Of a DNA stretch of 64,000 nucleotides, positions 55,207 to 64,000 are shown piece by piece. Under the pieces are notes generated by a model. It was not told the origin of the DNA. It did no database searches and saw only the letters and a list, made by a program, of their open reading frames with translations. Position 1 is the stretch's first letter. Every line of letters starts with the position of its first letter. The stretch lies in NCBI GenBank assembly GCA_035772785.1, contig JAOCPU010000001.1, positions 248,001-312,000 of the forward strand. Direction: 5' to 3'. The stretch comes from Phlebiopsis flavidoalba (Eukaryota; Basidiomycota; Agaricomycetes; Polyporales; Phanerochaetaceae). The position numbers and the translations under genes were made by a program.

Positions 55207-57400
55207 CTAGGGCGCGTAATCGTCTCGGTACATTGGAGGTGCAATCATAGGTCCCTGCGTAGTCTCCGCTCCTCGATCGATACGCTGTGCTAGGGTCTGT
55301 AGTAAACGTTCCATAACCTCCTCGGTCATCACTGGCGACATATTCTGGCTTTGGGTTGGACTGGCGGATGATACCCTCGCATCTTCGATGACGACGTGGA
55401 AAGCATCAGCGGTTGAGGCCGTGAGGTGAATATCAGGACTTACAACAAGATGAATCGGTATTGACAGAGTCGGGACGATAGCCCCGTTTCTCAATCGAAC
55501 CTATGTTTGACGTGGGCGACGTCGGAATACCTAAGTTTCAAGAATATGAGGACATGTTTCGCCTTTTAGCCATAGACTCACTGGATGACGGGCAGTGGTA
55601 CTGTTGCATATCTCTATGGTGCCAAGCGGTTGCTCGAGGTCGACGCGCGAGTCAAATGGAGAGGTACGCAAAGCATTTGGAGTGAGAGGGCCTATCCAAG
55701 GCCTCATTGCGGCGGGTCAGTTCTCGGATCCCGAGCGCACGGTAGTACCGCCACATTGTAGAAGGCTGCGACAGCTAGAAGTAAGAGGACCACGACAGCT
55801 GAAACGACAATGGCGACGATGATGTTTGGGGAGACATTTGGGCCCCTGTGACGAGTCAGTATAGCTAGGCAGGTCATATTGTGAGCCAGCTCAGGCTTAC
55901 TTGTTATCGCGCCAGATGTTGGGCCCAGCTGGGAGACATGGACAGTGGCTGAAGACGATGTTAACGAAGTTGAAGCTAAACATGAAGCGATGTTCTGCAA
56001 GTAGATCTGTCGAAGAATAAATTATATACGCACGAGAGGAGTCCCCTGGGTTAGGATTTGGCTTCAAGTTCCAAAACTGCGCGTCATCAATCAAGTGGGA
56101 TGACTCCGTTGGAAACGAGTACATCTGCGGTCGTAACATTTGTAGTTATACCGTTGAGTGAGACCGTTAATGTTTCCGTCTGGGAGTCGTGGCAAAACGT
56201 GTAAGGCGAAACCTGACTCTGAGGTGTACGTTTCTCTAGTAAAGTTCAGAAGACCAAATAGTCTTGTCGTATATGACCCTGCGTACTTGAGGTAAGTACT
56301 CCGTAGCCCCAGAATTTTCAAATCTCTCACTCAAGGAGACATATCGTGATTTCTTGAACAGCGTAACCAGCTGTTCCCGGTTCGAGGAGGGAAATCGGGC
56401 TTGAGCCTGTTGAAACCACAAGCCATCACCAACTGGAGCGAAGGCGGTAAAGCCGTCCCAAGTTCTCAAAGTCTCCCGCACCTTCAGCTGTCGCGACCCT
56501 TAGAGCTTCGAATTGATGAGCCCACTATTGTTATATTCGAAGCTGTATTGGCCGGGGATACCCAAGACCTGGTCAATAATCTGTATAGTATAACCTGTGT
56601 CGAATGACAGTGTTGTCGACTATTGAGGGTAAATCCTTTTGATTAGGAAACGTGGTCTTAAGGGTCCCGTTTTCCTCCGGTGGTGGTAGCTGTGAGGCAC
56701 GATATAACCTGGGGATTTACCGCCGTCGAGATCGGAGTAGCCTTCGCCGTTGATGAGTCTAGTTGTAGGAATAATGACATGAAAATGGTGCACGCTTGTT
56801 GCAAGGTCCAGGTTCCCAAGGCGGCATGGTAGGAGTAGCAACACTTGCAAAAACAACGGGGTTGGTGAATTGAAAACGGATAACCACGCGTCGGCGTTTC
56901 GCTAGCGTGAGCGACTAGATTGCAAACACAGTGCAGTGGTAATCACTGAGCCTGGTATCACAATGATTCGTCAAAAGAGGAAACTCACATGCATCGTTGG
57001 TTGGGGCGAACAGGGTGGAGTTGATAAGTTGAGTTGGCAAAGAGCAATGGTAATAGCGTTCCCGGTCGGCCAATTGCAAGCTGAGACGTTACGAATCGAG
57101 TTGAGCATTCTGAAGGAAGCTCATAAGGACCCGACGTTGAGTACACCTCCACTGTTAGAAAATTGCTCATCGGGGAGACGGGGTCGTCGAGGGGAGAAAG
57201 GGGGAGAGGCTACCAGCGTCACCAGAGGTAACGGCATCATGCATATTGAGAGCTGATCAGGGTGAAGGACAATATCAGACATGTATGCGGAAGGGAATTG
57301 TGGTCCAGACAATCGTTCCAGGAGACATGAGGATGCCTGGCTTCGGAACACGCTCGAGTCCGAGGATGAAGTGAACGTTATCGATGGCATTGTGATGATC
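55207..57400 (-). CDS. Fasciclin (FAS1) domain single-pass membrane protein, gene 2
   Basis: Paralogue of the fasciclin gene at 25108. From the 5' side: VHHFHVIIPTTRLINGEGYS (about 56740-56800), TLSFDTGYTIQIIDQVLGIP and GQYSFEYNNSG (56515-56605), which parallel IVHEVSEIIGFPGSYSFF of gene 1. Then come DGFTAFAPVGDGLWFQQA (about 56415-56470), REQLVTLFKKSRYVSL, SESGFALHV, TLTVSLNGITTNVTTADV and NGVI (56110-56185; the usual FAS1 end motif), HLIDDAQFWNLKPNPNPGDS (about 56025-56100), a transmembrane helix VAIVVSAVVVLLLLAVAAFY (about 55770-55830), and a cytoplasmic tail with EVMERLLQTLAQRIDRGAET and PMIAPPMYRDDYAP, stop 55207. The 5' end is uncertain. Fragments at 56985-57402 (AIDNVHFILGLERVPKP) may be earlier exons. 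Confidence 0.68.
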
Positions 57401-59503
57401 ATGGCTATTGTAAATGTGTGCTAGAAATTGTTATGGTCGGCCATCGAAGCTCATTCTCTCTGAAAGCTCACTGGATGCATCAAGCGGTTCACATGGGGAT
57501 CCGGTGGTCTGTATCGCGCAAAAGGGGGCCATGTCAATCTTTACGTCCGGGATATGGCTCTGCGCTGTCAGGTCATCTTAATTGCTTCAAGAAGATCGAT
57601 ATGGATTGCTTCCGCGTCGGGCTGACTAAGGCCCCCAGTGCATCCTAGTGCCAGTGAGCCCTTTGCGAGAGCAACTTTTGACAGGACGGGATTCGAATTC
57701 AACGCTTTCGGAAGACTACTGACGCATATTTATGAGATAGGCCCACAAACAAATGATTAGTATATATTACTTGCAGCAACCCTTACCGACCAATGCACAG
57801 TGAGGAAATAGTGTGGGCGTAGGGACATCGGCGAGCAATCACTATGAGTTACAAGGAGCGAAGCTGCAGCAGTTCACGCAGAATACCCGTGATTGTGGCT
57901 CGGCGCTCGAGTTGACGGTTAGCCAGGATATTCGGCTAAACCGATCCAATTCCGGGGACATGGGGGCGGGTCCTGGGCAATGGCGCCAAAATTGTATGCC
58001 AGTTGCACGGTGGACGGGGTCGGTTTGAGGCGAGGGGACGAAAAACATGTGACCTTCGCTAGCTTGAAGGCCTGTGCGAATATATAGGTCGCAACGAGCG
58101 GCGAATGGATAGAATACATAATCCTCGGGGAATTGTAGTGTATTGTACCTGAAGATTGTCCATAAGTAAGCTATGAGAACAGAAAGCAGTTCGTGCAGCT
58201 CGCATCACGATCCCCACGCTATCAAACCCATTTGCCAAATAAATAAATCGATAGCACAGGGCCAAGAGTGCTCCTTCTCCCAGATCGAGGACCATGTAAA
58301 GGGAACGGTTGGAGCGAGGGGAATGGGGTGTGCGGCGCCGTCGTTTGGCGTCCCATTTATTCCCATAAGGTAGTCGGGATCCTCGTATCAATAAAACACG
58401 CCAGGTATGCGGTACCGTTTGAGACCAAAACTTGAGCCTGGTGTGCAAAACAAGCGTGGGCAACCCGACGTGTCCGGTGACTATGAAGCGCGTTTTCCCT
58501 CGCACTCAGATCTGCACACAAGGACAAATAATTATCATTACATTAACGTGTTCAATATCTATTCCATGCCACGAAGATACACGACCAAGACCGCCGTGAG
58601 TGGCAGACAACAGCAAACCTGGCAATCATACCTGGCGAGAAGAGAAACAGGAACATCAGTTCCAAGGCTCCAATGCTGACGGTGATGGGCGTTCTTTTAG
58701 GAACGGCTGGGCCTCATGTTTTTGGAGGCCTATATGATATATTGCGCGAGAATTGAGAGATCAACGATGTATTAGTCACCAGCCGTGAGACACGGTCCCT
58801 CACAGGGATCTCATTGCTCTGCCTAGAGGAATGGATTGGAAAAGATGAAGATAGCGGCAGAAGATGATGACGAAGACGAGGACGAGCAGATGAGGACAGT
58901 GGCGAAAGCTTGGTGATGATGATTACTATAGTTGCAGTTGCAATGTCTGTCTCCTCAATTTGACAGCAGCCGCGCTTCGCGCGTTTAATAATAGGGCTGC
59001 TCTAGCCCTGCAGGTGGGCCATCCCAAACTTAAACTGGTCTAACTAAGTACCAAACAGCATCTGAGTTTGAGCCGATGCGAATCCATTTCCAGTGCGGAC
59101 GCTGACATAGCTTTACGACCAACGCGACCGCGACCATCCACATCAGCAACAGTGGCACTGAGCCGCGACGGCCGCCCATACCAATTCAATACCTTTGACA
59201 CATGTCGTCGCAAACACAACAATTGGGCCGCTGTGCAGACGTGCTATCAAAGTAGTCTGCGCACCCCAGATGCAGCCTGCCTCAGAGAGGCCTAGACTTG
59301 AGCTCTTATTGTTACATGACAGATTTCGACTCACGGACCAAAATCATTGTGCTGTGGTCCAATATCATATTGTGAAAATCCGGTACTCCTCACATATGTC
59401 TATATATTTGGTCCCGCGTGTACTACCGACGCCGTATGCTTCGCTAGCTTTGACCTACCCACACGCATCCCAGACAGTTGGATTCCAATGTTCTTCAATC
59501 TTG
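57401..59503. other. Stretch without recognisable gene
   Basis: Minus-strand frames at 57842-58505 are possible 5' exons of the fasciclin gene, but no signal peptide or family block could be recognised. The rest holds only short frames. Confidence 0.4.
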
Positions 59504-61552
59504 ATGGCCACGCTAGGAGCCAATACCCTCATTGGAGGGCCGTACACGAACGCGGTGTAAGTGTGTCCTGCTTGATATTGCGTCATGGAGCTGTCCCATC
59601 GCTCGAGCAATTTGCAGGTTATATGGCATTCTCTGCCTCCAATGTGGTCCAGTTCTATCAAAAGTACAGGGGACCACAATCGACTATTAGACTATTCGGT
59701 TGAGGAGGAAAATCTTCTGGTAGTAGTACGTGGCTTACAAAAGACAAATAGGTTCGCTTTAATTTGGTGATGCTTGTCATGATGCGCTTACCTGTGTGAT
59801 TGAAGTTTAATTGTGATGCGCAAGGTTACTCAATACGATTCGGCAATGATGTTGGGGCATTGTCTTTTACTTGTGCGTCGAATATTGGTGTTACTCTCTC
59901 GGTGCATGTTGAAATAGCCTCAGGGTCTCTGTGACGAATTTTGGTAACTCTTTTTTCTGCTGAATATGATATGGTAACTTCACTCATGGGTTTCTTTTTC
60001 TCTATTCAATGGCGGCTCATTCTTCTTATTACAGGAGTGTTCCGGTGCGTGCATCGTGTTTCAACTTAAGATTTGGCAATAGTCTTTATGCCTTGAACGC
60101 AACTGCAGACAACATGCCTGCTCACGGTTGGTTTGCTTTAGACTCTTTGTCATCGAACCAGCAGTGCTGATTTCGAATGTGCATCAATTTCTGACTGTAA
60201 GTTTCTTATCGAGCACATCTTCATACAAAGGTGAAATTACTCTAGATTATTTATAAGCATGATCAACCTTCTTAACACTCCACCCCAGCTCCTACTGCTA
60301 TCGCATATGGATATGCTTTCGCTTTCTTCTGATGAACTGCCATAACATCAGCTGACACGGAGCCTAGTGAGCGGTCATAGTTATCTGATAACACTACCAG
60401 CTTGTGAGTATCGTGATCATATCACTACTCCTGGAGGAATGTGCCTCTCATGGACATGTTTGCCCAAGGTGGGCCTCTATCGCATGCATGCCTTTGGTGA
60501 CTCTTTTTTTACGGTATGATTTTTGTGGTTGTTGAAACAATTGTGATATCTAGGGATTGGTATGGGTATGTACATCACTTCAACAAATGCCAATTACTTC
60601 ACTTCATACTACTGTATCACACTGCAGCTTCTGCGATCAGGTTGTGAGTCAACTTTCAAAGGATCGAAATTCTTTAATCAAAAAAAATTAACACAGGTTC
60701 ATCAATCCTCAGTTCACCGAATTCGTTAGTCACAGTCGTGAGTGATAATTCGTCATTAAAGACCGCGAGTTTGATCATTGTGTAACTGCTACATAGGGAA
60801 CTTTCTAGGCGCCCTCAGTGCACTTGCATTTACTGACTTGTATATCGCAATGGCATTGTGCTACCTATTATTGCGAGAGCGGAGAGTGGTGACCCGTCGG
60901 TGAGTTAACGTCTCAGCAGTAATTGAATTATTGTCTGACATGATTATATATTCCAGAACACGATCCATGATCAGTATCCTAATTGTGTATATTATTGGCA
61001 CGGGGCTTCTTACGAGGTATGTCCTCATAAAGCGTTGAACCTGAACTACCTTCCAAATTCGATTCTGTCAACAGCTTCGTGCGATTGCTTCTGTAATTGC
61101 GTAGGTACTTACAATAATGCCAAGGACACGAAGCTGAGCTTTTCCGCTTTTTCTAACAGTGCGCCACTATGCCTACTAACCATTTATCTTTGCTGGAAGT
61201 AAGTTCTCCAATACATAATATGTTGGCGACAAACACAGATAGAGGTTGACGACAAGCGCATATGTTGTGTCATCTTCAGTATTCTGTGACTGTTGGAACG
61301 TGTAGTTGGATAGTCTTTGCTGATCAATTACTCGCACCTCATTCGCCATTGTGCAGTATATTCAAACTCTTTCCTTGCATCACGTGTGTGTCTCTCATCA
61401 TCTCGACCAAATGACTCTCTATTAAATCAGTCCATTCAGACTCAACATCGCGATACACTCCGGAAGACAAATATCATCGTCATTTGCGTTGACAATACCA
61501 GTGACAGAACTGAGCACAGGAGGGGGGCCAAGAAGGGTGTGTCACACTCTTA
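59504..61552 (+). CDS. Possible DUF6534-type basidiomycete membrane protein, fragmented
   Basis: DUF6534 proteins are basidiomycete multi-pass membrane proteins of unknown function, with many short exons. ATG 59504 gives MATLGANTLIGGPYTNAV followed by a GTAAGT donor. An exon after TTTGCAG reads GYMAFSASNVVQFYQKYRGP (about 59620). Near the 3' side, ALSALAFTDLYIAMALCYLL and LRERRVVTRR (60811-60902) is followed by RSMISILIVYIIGTGLLTS (about 60960-61020). A later frame gives YSNSFLASR and NDSLLNQS (about 61350-61430), comparable to the family end YxNSxLAxLNxR. The middle could not be read as continuous coding sequence. The assignment rests on the general pattern and is tentative. Confidence 0.42.
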
Positions 61553-62062
61553 GTCCGCCGGGGCGTGTTTTTTCATTTCATGGAGTATTCCATCTGACCG
61601 GGTCCCGTGTTAACATTGTGGTTCTGTTTGAGATAGAGAGTGGTAAGGATATACCCAATATTGGTTGGCCTAGAGTGCTATAATCGCTTACGGGGAGTGC
61701 CTCGGACACGAGATCAAAATGACATTGCATAGTTGATGGGCGTTCACAGTCGTCATTGATGGGCATGGATATAGTGATAATGAAGTTCCTGTTGTTCTAC
61801 CGATCGCGGACAGTGCTCAGCTGGTACTGAGACTTATAGCTAGTGTAAATAAATTATGTAAAGTGCCGACTCGACGGTTAATCTACTACTGATGTCGTGA
61901 TTCGTCTGCTACTGGTTGGTTGATTTGATAAGTGGAAGCCGTTGTAGATCATGTAGCTTGGATCTTGAACGAATCTCCGACTCCATCGTGGACTTTTAAG
62001 AAATTGATACTGGTAACTGTGTACGACGTACATAGTGTAAAACTAAAGACCTAAAAAGCTAT
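61553..62062. other. Intergenic stretch, no gene seen
   Basis: No frame resembling a protein; lies between the possible DUF6534-type gene and the minus-strand tRNA-Ile copy. Confidence 0.45.
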
Positions 62063-62140
62063 GGCCAAACGCCAGGATTGAACTGACGACCTTCGCATTA
62101 TTAGTACCACGACGCTCTAACCAACTGAGCTAGTCGGGCC
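62063..62140 (-). tRNA. tRNA-Ile (AAT) copy, irregular
   Basis: Reverse complement matches the tRNA at 17619-17692 base for base except for two insertions: GGCCCGAC instead of GGCCGAC in the acceptor, and three extra bases in the anticodon arm (TCGTGGTACTAATAA instead of TCGTACTAATAA). D-arm, anticodon AAT, variable loop and T-arm are unchanged. The 3' strand again reads GTTTGGCC. The insertions would disturb folding, so it is either a pseudogene or a sequencing-error version of a good gene. Confidence 0.7.
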
Positions 62141-62230
62141 TTGGTAGCTGGCTCAAGCGGATACGTCATGATTGTTACTTACATGGCTCACCACGCAGGG
62201 AGATGCCTTCCACCCTCTTCAGCATCCCTT

Positions 62231-64000
62231 TCACATATATTCGAGAACCACGACACCCCCACGCCTTCTATCATCACCTTCCAAGCCATACGACTCTTGC
62301 CATATAGTCTGATATCCCAGTTCCTGTAACAGATCTCGCATCCCTGGATCCTGTAGAAGGGCACCGAACGTCACCAGGTATTCTGGCCATTGATGTTGCC
62401 AGTCGTTCGAAGCTTCCTCTGGTAGCTGACCCGGTTGGGTGAAGGGTAGAGGGGGACGGTGGAAACTCAGGATCGACCGCTGGTGGGAAAGCGGTCCCGC
62501 AGGTAAGTTATCGGAGACTCGTAAAATACATCGGTTTGATCCTTGTAGTCTTGAATCGTCTGGCCGCTGCGACTAGTCAAAATCAAGTACCATTCAGGCA
62601 GTTTGGGCACGTACTGAAGGGGCGGCTCACAGCCTAGCGCCCAGAATCTCTGGCCGTCTGCCCATGAGGGCTTGTGTAGGTATGCTTGCCATGGTGTCGA
62701 ATGGCAGGGCATCAAGAAGCCAACCGAGCGGGTCTGAATCCTCGACAATTTCCTTCCTTTGGGAGCGACCGGAAAATAATGAATCACGTCAACCTGTGCA
62801 CGTCCGTGGAAAAAGGAGAGATACGCTAAAGCCGGTAGAGTCAAAAGCAACAGGAGGAGGTGAAGGCGTCGAATGGGGAAGGATGTTTGGTTTCTTTGTT
62901 ATCATCCTTCCTGCGAGTAGGGGGTGTGGCTTTCGTAGAGATCAACAAGAGACTTCGTTGCGAACAGATGGAATAGGGGCAGTAGTGGGTGTAGGAACCT
63001 CCACTCCTTGTGTCCGGCCAAAGAGTATATGCCACTCGTCCAGACCGCTAAAACCTAACAGCTGCTTTAGGGTTGCTGTACCGCGTGGGCCGATACTATC
63101 CATGCCCCGTGAAGCACGAAAGGCAAGGATGTAGTGCATAGGATGGGTATTCCTTGCGTAAGATAGTAGTGCCATGCATTTGAACCGTAGAATAGCGAGA
63201 CGGAAGAGAGATTCGTCAGAACAAAGTTCCAGGGGTGTGAAGGTGAGTTTGCCGTAATAAAAACGTATCGAGCCCGCATAGCAGGGCGACGGAAAGGATG
63301 CTATACTGCTAACTTAGTAGTGCCAGAGTTATTTAGAATTCGCGACGCACCCTACGACTGCTACGTCAGCGAAAGAACCGCAGAAAAAATGGAAGTGTTG
63401 GTGCGGCATCGCCACAAGTACACGGATACCACATATGTCCATAATACGGCATTTGTTGGGGCGAATCGCGCAAGCCAGGGCTGCAACGGTCATAGAGGTC
63501 CTCAACGCCTTCCTGTTTGAACATGAGAAGATTTCAATGAGCATTGTCAAGAGAGCCGCTTACCTCGACGGGGCCTCCCACGGAAATATACTCATGGCAA
63601 CAGCAGTCAAACGATGTCTCCAACGAGTTCGACATTGAGCGCGTCAGTGAGAGACCGTTGAACAGCGAGGTGCAAGACACGAAAGAGCTAAGTCAAATTG
63701 AGCATAGAAACGTGGCAACTTGAGACGCACGTACCGCTACGGTGACATATTTTCTTTCCCAGTATCTTCTTCACCAAAAGACACAGCCCAATATCCGCCA
63801 AAGAAGCAAGCGCGCCATGTAACATCTTAGGTGCCCAGATCTAAACGCGACGCGTTAGTTCACTCGTCCCGCTACGGCCCACACAGCACGTACACACCAA
63901 AGCCTTGGTATGGTCTAGCTGTAGCCATTTGAGTGCGTAGTAGATGGGGCACATTTAGGCTTGGGTATAGGATGCTCCGCAGAGGCCTATCCGAGAGCCA
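62231..64000 (-). CDS. GPI10: GPI mannosyltransferase 3 (PIG-B/GPI10), 5' end outside the window
   Basis: Adds the third mannose to the GPI precursor in the ER lumen (GT22 family, dolichol-phosphate-mannose dependent). From the right edge inwards: PIYYALKWLQLDHTKALV (about 63895-63950), APKMLHGALASLADIGLCLL (about 63780-63840), NGLSLTRSMSNSLETSFAA (about 63600-63660), PWNFVLTNLSSVSLFYGSNA and WHYYLTQGIPILC (about 63130-63235), FRASRGMDSIGPRGTATLKQ (about 63055-63120), SRIQTRSVGFLMPCHSTPWQ (about 62690-62750), AYLHKPSWADGQRFWALGCE and PPLQYVPKLPEWYLI (about 62590-62680), VFYESPITYLRDRFP, and a C-terminal tail ending VVVLEYM with stop at 62231. The CHSTPWQ motif is typical of the family. One-base frameshifts occur near 62440 and 63480. 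The tRNA copy lies 90 bases downstream. Confidence 0.88.

Noticed and set aside
1..64000. CRISPR array, riboswitch, rRNA or bacterial-type operon
   Set aside because: No regularly spaced direct repeats, no conserved riboswitch core, no ribosomal RNA and no Shine-Dalgarno-led gene strings were seen. The window is eukaryotic.

Overview
The window is nuclear DNA of a basidiomycete fungus, most likely a wood-decaying agaricomycete. The pointers are two FunK1-type fungal kinases, a copper radical oxidase (glyoxal oxidase family), fasciclin membrane proteins, short spliceosomal introns, and closely packed housekeeping genes in head-to-head and tail-to-tail pairs. No bacterial, viral or organellar signature was seen.

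Layout. 1-17.1 kb is a repeat-rich accessory region. It holds two diverged copies of a FunK1 kinase unit about 11.9 kb apart (1-3110 and 11865-15120), a candidate inverted-repeat transposon (10644-11807), a longer dispersed repeat present twice (about 9030-9770 and 15755-16620), and a roughly 90-base motif present four times. 17.1-21.7 kb is AT-richer and nearly gene-free apart from a tRNA-Ile(AAU). From 21.7 kb the window is gene-dense: GH47 mannosidase (-), fasciclin protein (+), mitochondrial ribosomal protein uS13m (+), TRAPP subunit BET3 (-), a USP48-like deubiquitinase (+), a large conserved gene of unknown function (-), weak hypothetical ORFs, GPI transamidase subunit GAA1 (+), TFIID subunit TAF7 (-), XAP5/FAM50 (+), copper radical oxidase (-), PNO1 (-), a URI/Bud27-like DUF3835 protein (+), a second fasciclin membrane protein (-), a possible DUF6534-type membrane protein (+), a second tRNA-Ile copy (-) and GPI mannosyltransferase PIG-B/GPI10 (-, running off the right edge).

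How they fit together. Several products act in the secretory pathway: GAA1 and PIG-B in GPI-anchor synthesis and attachment, GH47 in N-glycan trimming, BET3 in ER-Golgi tethering, and fasciclin and copper-oxidase proteins as cell-surface or secreted cargo. TAF7, XAP5, PNO1, URI-like and uS13m are gene-expression and ribosome housekeeping genes. I see no operon-like logic. Neighbouring pairs share short divergent promoters (BET3/USP48 about 107 bases; TAF7/XAP5 about 200; PNO1/URI about 230) or short convergent 3' ends.

Caveat. Almost every gene, including essential single-copy ones, is broken by single-base insertions or deletions although the protein similarity continues in another frame. 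The simplest reading is an unpolished long-read assembly. Boundaries of multi-exon genes are therefore approximate, and frameshifts should not be taken as biological without checking.
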